From Alteromonadaceae bacterium (GTDB taxonomy: Bacteria > Pseudomonadota > Gammaproteobacteria > Enterobacterales > Alteromonadaceae), in contig JABSOI010000051.1 in NCBI GenBank assembly GCA_013216015.1, positions 1-43,179 of the forward strand: a stretch of 43,179 nt of DNA, given 5' to 3'. This document shows, piece by piece, positions 1 through 7,569 of this stretch. The notes beneath the pieces were generated by a model, which ran no database searches, was not told the DNA's origin, and saw only the letters and a program-made list of their open reading frames with translations. Numbering within the stretch: position 1 is the stretch's first letter; each line of letters opens with the position of its first letter. A program made the position numbers and the translations under genes.

Positions 1-110
1 CTAGGAGCTGCCATGTCGGCACAGGTTTTTAGTTCCAGACAAAACCTAAGTACCGACATCCATGTCGGCAACGCAGCTAGTGGTGTTTTGACCATTTGAA
101 GATGATCACT
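1..110. repeat. dispersed palindromic repeat D, copy 1
   Basis: A nearly identical copy in the same orientation lies at 3044-3155; I count only about four differences over ~110 bases. It contains two hairpin-forming units: AGGTTTT...AAAACCT around 23-47, and CCGACAT-CC-ATGTCGG around 53-68. The element runs off the left edge of the window, so its true left end is unknown. No protein is apparent in it. Function unknown. Confidence 0.85.
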
Positions 111-310
111 TATTTAGTGCGATTGGTATAAAGTGGGATAGTAAATAGTTCAACGTTTATCGCAGCTTGAGCAATGGCTTGCACACAAGCAAAGTTGGCA
201 TCGAGAAAGCATAAATCTCGGCTTGTACATTTTGTTTCATTTTCATTCTTTATGCGTTCAAGATATTTAGCGTGTGCCAGTTTTTGCTGCTCTGATATTG
301 GATTTGTCAT
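110..310 (-). CDS. small hypothetical protein, doubtful
   Basis: This is a leftward reading frame of 66 codons if the ATG at 308-310 is used, or 83 codons from a TTG at 359-361. The ATG has a G-rich stretch about nine bases upstream that could serve as ribosome binding site. The predicted peptide is hydrophilic at the N-terminus and Cys/Ala-rich in the middle, with no recognisable domain or signal peptide. Its stop codon sits at the edge of the dispersed repeat at 1-110. An overlapping rightward frame (174-440) is about as long but reads as low-complexity and is unlikely to be coding. I do not recognise the family, and the frame may be chance. Confidence 0.25.
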   Translation of the reverse strand: MTNPISEQQKLAHAKYLERIKNENETKCTSRDLCFLDANFACVQAIAQAAINVELFTIPLYTNRTK

Positions 311-361
311 CAAATATTGCCCCCATGCTCCTGTGAACTTTTTTAACGTGTATCCTTGCAA

Positions 362-693
362 GATAAAATTAAATAGCCGTTATATTTTTGCAAAAGCCAA
401 ATATAATTTACAAAATGAGCGCGATAAGGAGTTATGTTAAATAAGTTAAAAAGAGCAGGCCAGCACAGGGTTAGTTCCCATCCATAGTAAAAATTATTAC
501 TCCTTATCTTGAATATAGGATAATATTTAATTATTGTAAATCAGAAAGTTGTAAATCAGAAAGTTGTAAAACATTTAACCTGTTATTTATACTGCAAATG
601 CTATTTATTGCATTGAAAATGATAAGAAAAGCATAAATAAAACCATAATAAATTCACAAAAAGAGTGCACCTTTTAGCATTTCAGGTTATAAA
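362..693. other. non-coding region upstream of metC
   Basis: AT-rich stretch without a convincing gene. A 15-bp unit (GTTGTAAATCAGAAA) is repeated in tandem around 535-567. A possible 17-codon frame starts at 434, but its AGGAG lies only two bases from the ATG, so it is not called. The metC promoter lies at the right end: a TATAAA -10-like hexamer at 688-693 directly abuts the MetJ-type operator. The matching -35 (GTGCAC, 665-670, 17-base spacer) is weak. Confidence 0.5.
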
Positions 694-717
694 TAACGTC
701 TAGATGGCTAGATAGCT
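694..717 (+). promoter_or_regulatory. MetJ-type operator, three tandem met boxes
   Basis: Three adjacent octamers in exact 8-bp phase, TAACGTCT, AGATGGCT and AGATAGCT, match the met box consensus AGACGTCT at 6, 6 and 5 of 8 positions. They start directly after a -10-like TATAAA and end 31 bases before the metC start. They would therefore cover the transcription start, as expected for MetJ repression by S-adenosylmethionine. MetJ itself is not in this window. Confidence 0.6.
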
Positions 718-748
718 AATTAATTTAATGTAGAGTCGATCGTTTACT

Positions 749-1930
749 ATGAAAAAAGATACGAAAATTGTCACAGCTGGTCGTAAATCGCAATGGACAA
801 ATGGAGTGGTTAATCCTTCTGTTGTCAGAGCTTCGACCGTCGTTTTTAATTCGGTTAAAGAAATGAATAACGCCCTGGTAAATACACATAAAGGTTCTAT
901 GGTATACGGTCGACGGGGTACTACTACTGCATTTGCTTTTTGTGATGCCATGATGGAATTAGAAGGTGGGGCAGGTTGTGCACTTTATCCTTGTGGCACG
1001 GCTGCTATTACTAACGCAATATTATCTTTTGTTAAATCGGGTGATCATATTTTAATGGTCGATTCTGTCTATGAGCCGACCCGTGATTATTGTGACAAAA
1101 TCTTAACTAACTTCGGTGTAGAAACTACTTATTACGATCCCTTGATTGGCTCAGGTATTGATGCTCTGATCAGGGATAATACTAAAATTGTTTTTCTGGA
1201 ATCACCCGGCTCATTAACCATGGAAGTTCAAGATGTACCGACAATTGCTGCAGTTGCGCATCAGAAGGGCTGTATTGTTATGCTTGATAATACTTGGAGC
1301 GCTGGATATAACTTTAATCCTTTTGATTTTGGTGTTGATATTTCCATTCAAGCGGCAACAAAATATATTGTTGGTCATTCAGATGTCATGTTAGGTACTG
1401 CTACAGCAATTGAAGAGTATTGGCCTCAATTAAGAGAAAACAGTTATTTGATGGGGCAATGTACTTCTCCTGATGATCTTTATCTGGCATTACGGGGTAT
1501 TCGTACTATTGGTGTTCGTTTGAAACAGCATCAGCAAAGTGCAATGAAGGTGGCAAATTGGCTGTCAGAGCGTAAAGAAGTGTCCACAATTTTGCACCCG
1601 GCCTTTGAATCTTGCCCCGGGCATGAATTTTTCAAACGAGATTTCACCGGTTCAAATGGTTTGTTTTCTTTCATTTTAAATTGCGGTAATAAGGCTGCGA
1701 TCACTGCATTACTTGATGGAATGGAACATTTTAAAATGGGTTATTCCTGGGGTGGGTTTGAAAGCTTAATTTTGGCCATGAGTAATATAGGTGCATTACG
1801 TAGCGTAACTCAATGGCCTCATAAACATGCGCTGATTCGTTTACATATAGGTTTGGAAGACGTTGATGATTTAATAGAAGATCTGGAACAGGGGTTTGAA
1901 CGTTTTAATAAGGTACTTGCAAGCGAATAA
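749..1930 (+). CDS. metC: cystathionine beta-lyase
   Basis: PLP-dependent enzyme of the Cys/Met metabolism family. It cleaves cystathionine to homocysteine, pyruvate and ammonia in methionine biosynthesis, in the cytosol. The 393-residue length is normal for MetC. Visible motifs are the phosphate-binding segment YPCGTAAI (80-87), the cofactor-ring aspartate in VMLDNTW (D180), and the Schiff-base lysine K205 in QAATKYIVGHSD. The late SWGGFESL segment (near 335) is typical of the MetC branch. The start at 749 has only a weak AGAG ribosome binding site but fits the family N-terminus. Three met boxes lie immediately upstream, so MetJ repression is likely. The gene is monocistronic and converges on the AraC-type regulator; a shared hairpin lies between them. 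Confidence 0.92.
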   Translation: MKKDTKIVTAGRKSQWTNGVVNPSVVRASTVVFNSVKEMNNALVNTHKGSMVYGRRGTTTAFAFCDAMMELEGGAGCALYPCGTAAITNAILSFVKSGDHILMVDSVYEPTRDYCDKILTNFGVETTYYDPLIGSGIDALIRDNTKIVFLESPGSLTMEVQDVPTIAAVAHQKGCIVMLDNTWSAGYNFNPFDFGVDISIQAATKYIVGHSDVMLGTATAIEEYWPQLRENSYLMGQCTSPDDLYLALRGIRTIGVRLKQHQQSAMKVANWLSERKEVSTILHPAFESCPGHEFFKRDFTGSNGLFSFILNCGNKAAITALLDGMEHFKMGYSWGGFESLILAMSNIGALRSVTQWPHKHALIRLHIGLEDVDDLIEDLEQGFERFNKVLASE

Positions 1931-1959
1931 ATCATTCAGTTTCTTTGGTTACTGTTGAT

Positions 1960-1985
1960 ATGGGTTAAGCTTTTAGCTAACCCAT
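1960..1985. terminator. hairpin between convergent metC and araC-type gene
   Basis: ATGGGTTA (1960-1967) pairs perfectly with TAACCCAT (1978-1985) across a 10-base loop. It lacks a strong T tract on either side. It shares its arms with the GATGGGTTA...TAACCCATC palindromes found elsewhere in the window. Its position between convergent genes suggests a bidirectional terminator. Confidence 0.45.
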
Positions 1986-2013
1986 CCGTTAAAGGAATGT
2001 ATTTTTCTCCGGA

Positions 2014-2895
2014 TTATTCTATAGGTAAATAAATATCAGTGATCATTTCATGCTCCTTAACATCCGGGAATAAAGTAACCCGATGCAAGAAGCAGGGGAA
2101 GTCTCTTAAATTTACATCACTTTCTGTTAGCCATTGGTTATAAAGGTAATTAACGTATTTTTCTATCGTACTATCATTACCCATATGTCTTAGTACAGCA
2201 CATCGTCCCTGTGGAATTTTTTTGGTGACAATACCAAAATCATTTTCCGATACGTCGTCCTTTATTTCTACGCATATATCAAAGCGATAATCTTTATCTG
2301 CGGTTACTTCCACATCATCGTAAAGTAAGTTAAAGGTTTTGTTCACTTTAGGTGATAATTTATTTTGTTTTCGCCATGTTATAAATTTGCCCACTGAAGT
2401 TAATATGTCGTTTGGAGAACCTCTGTGCTCTAACACGGCAATTTTAGTTTCAGGAAAGTCCACAATTTTAACCTGTGGTGAAGGTGTAGTATTTATCATT
2501 TTATCAACTCTGTTATTTAATCTTTGGTTTAGTTGATGTTCAAGTGTCTGCCAATGTTGCCAATTCGGATTTTTTCTAAATTGAGAAGGGGTCTGAACAA
2601 AAACATTTTTAAAGGCACGGGAAAATGATTCACTGTTTTGAAATCCAGCGTTAAATCCTATTTCTGTAATAACAATCTGTTTTCTGAAACTCAGTTGATA
2701 AGCTGCTTTTTTCAGTCGCTGTAATTGAATGTATTTTGCAACGCTAATACCTAAAAATGCAGAAAACTGTCGATGAAAATGGTACTTTGAATAAAATGAT
2801 ATGTCGCACAAAAGTTCGATCGTTAAATTTTGTTCAAGGTGTTCATTAATATAATGAAGTATATTTTCAAATTGTTTATTACTTGAGTTAATCAT
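2014..2895 (-). CDS. AraC-family regulator with GyrI-like effector domain
   Basis: A 293-residue transcription factor. Residues 8-110 form the two-helix-turn-helix AraC domain; the second motif is visible in ITEIGFNAGFQNSESFSRAFK followed by TPSQFRKNP. Residues ~140-293 match the GyrI-like/effector-binding fold that follows the HTH in Rob-type regulators, recognisable from the VEIKDDVSEND and PQGRCAVLRHMG segments and the C-terminal DIYLPIE ending. Family members of this layout bind small molecules or drugs and often control efflux or stress genes. The target is not evident here because no transporter is adjacent. It converges on metC. Upstream lie dispersed palindromic repeats rather than a clear promoter. 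The specific ligand is unknown. Confidence 0.85.
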   Translation of the reverse strand: MINSSNKQFENILHYINEHLEQNLTIELLCDISFYSKYHFHRQFSAFLGISVAKYIQLQRLKKAAYQLSFRKQIVITEIGFNAGFQNSESFSRAFKNVFVQTPSQFRKNPNWQHWQTLEHQLNQRLNNRVDKMINTTPSPQVKIVDFPETKIAVLEHRGSPNDILTSVGKFITWRKQNKLSPKVNKTFNLLYDDVEVTADKDYRFDICVEIKDDVSENDFGIVTKKIPQGRCAVLRHMGNDSTIEKYVNYLYNQWLTESDVNLRDFPCFLHRVTLFPDVKEHEMITDIYLPIE

Positions 2896-2963
2896 AATTT
2901 CAGTTGTATACCAGTTGCATTAATAAATTGAGCAATATTCAATGAGGATAAATTGCCAATAGC

Positions 2964-3155
2964 ATAGGTTTTTTGCTCCAGGCAAAACCTAAGTACCGAC
3001 ATCGACGTGCATGGATGCACTAATGCAGCGAAGGCATGGATGCCTAAGAGCTGCCATGTCGGCACAGGTTTTTAGTTCCAGACAAAACCTAAGTACCGAC
3101 ATCCATGTCGGCAACGTAGCTAGTGGTGATTTAGACCATTTGAAGATGATCACTT
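2964..3155. repeat. dispersed palindromic repeat D, copy 2 with a partial third copy
   Basis: 3044-3155 is a close direct copy of 1-110. Just upstream, 2964-3000 repeats the inner hairpin (AGGTTTT...AAAACCT followed by AAGTACCGACATC) as a partial third copy. Between them are two perfect small palindromes, GTGCAT-GG-ATGCAC at 3007-3020 and AGGCAT-GG-ATGCCT at 3032-3045. The composite looks like a palindrome-rich non-coding mosaic. The ~580-base gap before the phosphatase holds this, a hairpin and a MITE-like element, and no gene. Confidence 0.85.
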
Positions 3156-3261
3156 AATTATTGTAATTGGTATTATTGCCTTTGAAGAGTATTATGGGGA
3201 TTTATAATAATAATTTCCTGACAGATCTTGCTAAAGTTGAATTTTATTCGTTGAGGCAGTA

Positions 3262-3293
3262 AAAAGGCTGAGTATTGAAATAATTAGCCTTTT
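3262..3293. terminator. possible terminator hairpin
   Basis: AAAAGGCT (3262-3269) pairs with AGCCTTTT (3286-3293) with a 16-base loop. The arms carry A and T runs on the outer sides, so it could act on either strand. It lies downstream of the leftward alkaline phosphatase operon, beyond the MITE-like element. The long loop makes this uncertain. Confidence 0.35.
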
Positions 3294-3295
3294 GG

Positions 3296-3465
3296 TAGTT
3301 ATTGCCCATCCAGAAACAATGTCTACTGCGGACGTCCCACTGGCACAAACTAAATACCACTAGATAAAGTTATTTAGAATGACTAAACGCCCATATCTAG
3401 TAGCGTTTATATTGCACCATTGGATCGCCCTCGCTACGACCCTGTTTCTGGATGGGCACTAACTA
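3296..3465. mobile_element. MITE-like element, full-length copy M1
   Basis: A 170-bp element bounded by 22-bp terminal inverted repeats with one mismatch, beginning TAGTTAtTGCCCATCCAGAA and ending in the reverse complement at 3444-3465. It has no coding capacity. The outermost TA on both sides fits a TA target duplication, as made by IS630/Tc1-mariner-type transposases. Related copies or fragments lie at 4947-5024, 33961-33985, 37701-37800 and 40206-40337. It lies 12 bases past the stop codon of the alkaline phosphatase gene. Confidence 0.75.
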
Positions 3466-3477
3466 GATTGTTATTTT

Positions 3478-4923
3478 CTAATTTTTACCTGCTTCTTTAC
3501 CTGCTTCTTTACCTAGTAAAGTAAAAATTTTCTTTGCAATATCAGTATTATCTTGAAAGCCGGAGAATATTTTACTTTGAGGACCGAATGCGAAAACAGG
3601 CACATCAATAGCTGTATGAGTAGCAGAACTTTGACCTTCGTGGCTAAATCCTCCCCAGCCTGTGTTGGTTCTTATGTCTATAATATTCTTTATTTCAACA
3701 AGTATAGCGCTGTAATTATTAAGTTTTATTTTGTCTTTTTGTAGCTTAAGAGAAAGATTTTGATATTCTTCAATATTTTTTTGAGCTTCTCCCTTAGCAT
3801 CTGACAATGCCATCATTTCATTGATTGATAGTGAAAAATTTAATATTTTTTCTGTCTGTTCTTTGCTGAGTTTTTCATTGGCAAATTTAATAGCAAATGC
3901 ATATGGTGAAATTGTCATGGTTCTCAGTATATCTGGCTGCCATGAGTAATGACTTTTTTCAAGCCCAGTTTTGTTACCAATACTAAAGCCTCCGGTACTA
4001 TGATCAGCTGTTACCACAACTAATGTGTCAGGGTGATGTTCAACGTAATGTTCCAGATATTCCAAAGTTTTTGCTAAATCATCCATTTCAGCCATTGCTG
4101 AGGTAATATCATTGTTATGGCCGGCCCAGTCTATCTGGCTTGCTTCAATTAGCATAAAATAGCCATTTTCACCTTCAAGATGATGAACCGCTGCTTTAGT
4201 CATGGCTGCCAATCTGTGCTTGTTAGTATCGTCCAGTGCCCAGGGTAATCCGGAATCAGCAAACAAACCTAATACAGGTTTTTCTTTTGGCAAAGAAGTT
4301 AAGCCTTCATATTTGTCAATATAATGAAAACCTGCTTCTTTAAATTCAGTCACTAAATTTCTGTCTTTTCTGATAAAGTACTTCCAGCCACCACCTAAAA
4401 TAAGGTCAGCTTTAATGCCGTTATCAATGTAACTATCGGCAATTTGGCTGTAATTTTGTCGGGTTACATTATGTGATAAATATGAAGCAGGGGTGGCATG
4501 ATTAACGTGTGAAGTTACGATAACACCTGTTTTTTTACCATTTTTCTTCGCCCATTCCAGTACGGTTTTAACGGGCATTTTATTTACATCTACTGAAATT
4601 GCGCCGTTATAAGTTTTTACCCCGGTAGCTAAAGCTGTAGCGGCTGCGGCTGAATCAGTAATATATCCTGAAATTCTCGCTGGATAGGTACTACTTTGAC
4701 CAACTAAATGACGATCAAAAACGGTTTGTTCTATTTTATCTGTTGCAGGATCATCATTAAAATAACGATATGCACTGGTATAAGCGGGTCCCATGCCATC
4801 GCCAATAATCATGATAATGTTTTTAGGCGCAGTAGTCTGGATAAAAGTATTCTGGGGAGAAGTTGTCTGGGTGCAAGCTATAGGGCTCAGACACAGGAGT
4901 AATGTGGGTAGCAATTTTTTCAT
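3478..4923 (-). CDS. alkaline phosphatase, PhoA type, lipoprotein
   Basis: A metal-dependent phosphomonoesterase of the PhoA family (481 residues) that releases phosphate from nucleotides and other esters outside the inner membrane. The N-terminus is a lipoprotein signal with lipobox LSPIAC (Cys17). The first metal aspartate is in IIGDGMG (D42). The catalytic serine is S91 in ITDSAAAATALATG, equivalent to S102 of E. coli PhoA. Later metal ligands are in ADHSTGG (near 309) and a C-terminal THTAIDVPVFAFGP with the last histidine. The extreme C-terminus ends in a GKEA-GKEA duplication encoded by a short direct DNA repeat. It is the last gene of the leftward operon behind the RutR-like regulator and the exported EEP protein, which suggests dephosphorylation of nucleotides produced from nucleic acid. 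A small MITE-like copy separates it from the EEP gene. Confidence 0.9.
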   Translation of the reverse strand: MKKLLPTLLLCLSPIACTQTTSPQNTFIQTTAPKNIIMIIGDGMGPAYTSAYRYFNDDPATDKIEQTVFDRHLVGQSSTYPARISGYITDSAAAATALATGVKTYNGAISVDVNKMPVKTVLEWAKKNGKKTGVIVTSHVNHATPASYLSHNVTRQNYSQIADSYIDNGIKADLILGGGWKYFIRKDRNLVTEFKEAGFHYIDKYEGLTSLPKEKPVLGLFADSGLPWALDDTNKHRLAAMTKAAVHHLEGENGYFMLIEASQIDWAGHNNDITSAMAEMDDLAKTLEYLEHYVEHHPDTLVVVTADHSTGGFSIGNKTGLEKSHYSWQPDILRTMTISPYAFAIKFANEKLSKEQTEKILNFSLSINEMMALSDAKGEAQKNIEEYQNLSLKLQKDKIKLNNYSAILVEIKNIIDIRTNTGWGGFSHEGQSSATHTAIDVPVFAFGPQSKIFSGFQDNTDIAKKIFTLLGKEAGKEAGKN

Positions 4924-4946
4924 TTAATTTCCAATTATTATTATTG

Positions 4947-5024
4947 TAGTTAGTGTCCATCTCGTGTTATTGGCTCGCCCGCTACGACCACGTTACGATC
5001 TCGTTTCTGGACGGACACTAGCTA
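4947..5024. mobile_element. MITE-like element, internally deleted copy M2
   Basis: A 78-bp element starting TAGTTAGTGTCCAT and ending in GTTTCTGGACGGACACTAGCTA, the inverse of the same end. The inner part retains only the CTCGCCCGCTACGACC segment seen at the right side of the full copy. It sits in the 106-bp gap between the EEP gene and the alkaline phosphatase gene, inside an apparent operon. It is therefore probably transcribed and may form a hairpin in the mRNA. Confidence 0.7.
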
Positions 5025-5029
5025 ATAAT

Positions 5030-6262
5030 TTACTGTTTAAGTTCTACTGGGTCAAGCTCAAGATCAACCCAGACAAGTCTATGGTCTGAAGAAGCTTGTC
5101 TATTTTTAATCAAACGAAAAGTTTCATCAATTTCCAAGGGCCAGAAAACAGCACAATCTTTAATTTTCCAGCCAGTTGTTGACGGTAATACGTAATCGGC
5201 TCTCATTCTCCAATAAGCGGTATGGTTGACACTGTTGGGGTTCTCTATATTATTGGCTTTTCCTCCTGCACTTGCAGGTTTGGGATCTTGAATGTTTTTA
5301 TGTGTTAACAGTGATGTTATAGCTGAATTGATCGCGTCACCGTCTACGTTTGAGGCATTTTGGTCACCTATGATGACGAAAATTTGATTATGGGATAATC
5401 CACCTTTAATGTTTTTGTCATCGTAAATATAGTTGCCATAATCAGGTGTAATGTAGTCATGCCAGAATCTGATTTCATCATGATTTCTTTTGCCATTTCT
5501 GTCTTCAGGTCCGTCAAACACGGGGGGAGTGGGATGACTTGCTAAAATGTGTATCGTCTGATTATTGATAATTACAGGGATATCCCAATGAGATTTAGAA
5601 GATAAACGCATTACCTGCCATGCCTTATCGTTATGCCAGGGTTTTTGTGTAACAGGGTCAAAGGGGCGTAAGGCATCTGGCATATCTTTCCATTTAAAAT
5701 TTTGAAAAGTGCGTATTTTTTCAATATCCAGTGGGTATTTTGAAAGTAATGCCATACCAAAATGTCCGGGGAAGTAACCAAAACCATAAGTGTCAGCAGG
5801 CGAATTATCAATTTCTCCATTGTTATTCAGGTCTAAATTGGCTTTAACGCCAGTATTTACAGAACCTTGGTAGAAATATGGGTAATTAACAGCTGCTTGC
5901 TTATTTTGACTAACAGACAAATATTTATCGATAAATATTTTTAAATTTGTAGTGCTGTTGTTCAGGCGATCGAATTCATTAAGTAAAATAATATCAGGAT
6001 TGATTCGTTGAATAATTTCTGCGATATTTTTAATTTGTTGATTATCATTATTCAGAGCTTCTGATAGTTCGTTACCAGTCACATTAGCTGATTGGCCCTG
6101 AACTCTATCAATATAATTTAGTGCTTCCATACTAACATTGAATGTCGCTATACGAATATTGTTGTTTGGTACGATTGCTGTTTCCTCATTTTTGAATGGG
6201 GCTGCCATAAGAGTGCCCGACACTAAGTTAGTGAATAACAGGGTTAATGCAATGATTTTCAA
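5030..6262 (-). CDS. exported endonuclease/exonuclease/phosphatase-family protein
   Basis: A 410-residue protein with an N-terminal signal peptide, probably cleaved near residues 20-21 (TLMA-APF), followed by an EEP (DNase I-like) domain. EEP landmarks are IRIATFNVSM (start strand with the conserved Asn), IILLNEFDRL (catalytic Glu), the ASHPTPP segment, VIIGDQNAS (Asp/Asn pair) and the C-terminal SSDHRLVWVDLEL (catalytic Asp-His). All active-site positions appear intact. The family includes nucleases and phosphodiesterases, so the substrate cannot be fixed from sequence. Its place between a RutR-like regulator (17-bp gap) and an alkaline phosphatase points to extracellular or periplasmic nucleic acid or nucleotide degradation. 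A calcium-loop-like DLNNNGEIDNSPAD insertion near residue 146 is notable. Confidence 0.82.
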   Translation of the reverse strand: MKIIALTLLFTNLVSGTLMAAPFKNEETAIVPNNNIRIATFNVSMEALNYIDRVQGQSANVTGNELSEALNNDNQQIKNIAEIIQRINPDIILLNEFDRLNNSTTNLKIFIDKYLSVSQNKQAAVNYPYFYQGSVNTGVKANLDLNNNGEIDNSPADTYGFGYFPGHFGMALLSKYPLDIEKIRTFQNFKWKDMPDALRPFDPVTQKPWHNDKAWQVMRLSSKSHWDIPVIINNQTIHILASHPTPPVFDGPEDRNGKRNHDEIRFWHDYITPDYGNYIYDDKNIKGGLSHNQIFVIIGDQNASNVDGDAINSAITSLLTHKNIQDPKPASAGGKANNIENPNSVNHTAYWRMRADYVLPSTTGWKIKDCAVFWPLEIDETFRLIKNRQASSDHRLVWVDLELDPVELKQ

Positions 6263-6279
6263 TTAAAATTCCTATTGTG

Positions 6280-6915
6280 TTATTTTTTTAGTCCGCAACC
6301 ACGTAAAATGATGTCTGTTAAAAATTGGGTGACTTGTTCTATATCTTCTGGTTCATATTCAGCACGATTCATTATCGTTAATATTTGAGCTTCGAAATCT
6401 GCGTAATGTTGAGTTGATGAAAAAATAAGAATAATTAAGCTTACCGGGTCAATATCCTTCATTTCTCCATTGTCGACCCAATGTTGGAATAGTTTTGCTT
6501 TTTCTCTTACCCATTGTCTTAAATAAGTTCTGGCAAATTCTTTTAAATGGGGTGCTCCCTGGATCACTTCCATGGCATGCATTTTTGATGCACTAGGATA
6601 GGTAAAAGACATTTTAACTTTTGCCGCAATAAATTTTTCAATGGCAATTTTTGGACCGTCTTCTATGACGATATCACCAATGCCTTCGTCCCACATATTC
6701 AGTGTTTGTTCTAGGACTGCATGATAAAGGTTTTCTTTATTTTTAAAATAATAGAGAATATTGGCCTTAGGTAAACCTGCTCGATCTGCAATAGATTGCA
6801 CAGTTGCACCTTTAAATCCTTGTAAAATAAATTCTTGTTGAGCTGCATCCAAGATTTTTTCCTGGCTTTTAGCTCTAATATTACTTTGTTTTCCCTGTTT
6901 TTTATTCTCTGCCAT
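6280..6915 (-). CDS. RutR-like TetR-family repressor of nucleoside genes
   Basis: A 211-residue TetR-family regulator. The N-terminal helix-turn-helix spans about residues 18-64 (ATVQSIADRAGLPKANILYYF). The C-terminal ligand domain resembles E. coli RutR closely: YPSASKMHAMEVIQGAP matches RutR YPQASRLFCMEMLAGAP, and IDPVSLIILIFSSTQHYADF matches IDPQHLIFMIWASTQHYADF. RutR senses uracil and thymine and binds TTGACCA-N2-TGGTCAA. Such palindromes occur in this window upstream of this gene, two Oar-type receptors and cdd-deoA. It is the first gene of a leftward operon with the EEP protein and alkaline phosphatase. A TATAAT -10 lies at 6946-6951 on the minus strand. No rut operon is present, so the regulon has shifted to nucleoside scavenging; the effector (pyrimidine base or nucleoside) is inferred only. 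Confidence 0.85.
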   Translation of the reverse strand: MAENKKQGKQSNIRAKSQEKILDAAQQEFILQGFKGATVQSIADRAGLPKANILYYFKNKENLYHAVLEQTLNMWDEGIGDIVIEDGPKIAIEKFIAAKVKMSFTYPSASKMHAMEVIQGAPHLKEFARTYLRQWVREKAKLFQHWVDNGEMKDIDPVSLIILIFSSTQHYADFEAQILTIMNRAEYEPEDIEQVTQFLTDIILRGCGLKK

Positions 6916-7569
6916 TTAATCTCAACCTATCTATGGTTAAATTTTATTATACGAATTTCTTAATGGTTAGCATCTAGTGTAGCACTTTTGTTATTTTCGA
7001 ATCTATTGACCATTAGGTCAGATTGTTATTTTGTTATAAAAGCTTATATGTACCATACAAGTTCAATTGATTTAATCACCTTCCTAACCTCTTGGTCAAG
7101 TTTATGTGGTTGTAAATTTTAATTGTTACATTTTAATCTGTTTGTTAATAAATAATGACTAATAAAAATAAGGTGTTCTTCTATCCTATTTATATATAAA
7201 TCATACACTAAGATTTCTATTTTCCTTACTCTAGTCTACACTTAATTTTGAGATGACTTATATAGTGAATGATTAACGCTATTGTAATAAAAATGTAAAA
7301 AATCTCTATTTTAATTTTTCGAATGATCGCAAGGAGCATAAGCGGTTATTTTAATCGCTTTATAAAATGGTAAGCATTAAGACAATTGAACGAAAAATAG
7401 TCTCTCTCGCTCACTGGAAAGTTTATTTTAACTTTTTGTTTTTTTTAAGCTAAGAGAAATAAACCAAGCCATTGCATGGTTGAGTGTTCTGAATAATTAA
7501 AGTTGAGTTATAAAAAAAACAATAACTATTTTTACAAACCAATTACACATACACAATTAGGAAAGTATT
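6916..7569. promoter_or_regulatory. divergent control region between the regulator and first Oar-type receptor
   Basis: 654 bases without an open frame. It holds the regulator promoter (TATAAT on the minus strand at 6946-6951), a RutR-type palindrome at 7006-7021, and an AT-rich leader for the receptor. The block at 7287-7320 (ATGTAAAAAATCTCTATTTT) resembles one at 11327-11360 ahead of the second receptor, which suggests a shared promoter or leader element. The receptor start at 7570 is preceded by AGGAAAG. Confidence 0.55.
7006..7021. promoter_or_regulatory. RutR-type operator, site A
   Basis: TTGACCATTAGGTCAG matches the RutR consensus TTGACCA-N2-TGGTCAA at 12 of 14 defined positions, with the TGACC/GGTCA arms perfectly inverted. 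It is 91 bases upstream of the RutR-like gene, fitting autoregulation, and 549 bases upstream of the first Oar-type receptor. Confidence 0.75.

Noticed and set aside
89-104. TTGACCATTTGAAGAT in the left-edge repeat as a RutR-type site
   Set aside because: Only one half-site matches, and the second copy of the repeat (near 3132) has lost even that half.
174-440. Rightward 88-codon frame
   Set aside because: Composition is unusual (Ser/Phe/Cys-rich), there is no good ribosome binding site, and it overlaps a similarly long leftward frame; neither is strong.
434-487. 17-codon frame after AAGGAG upstream of metC
   Set aside because: The AGGAG is only two bases from the ATG and the peptide has no features.
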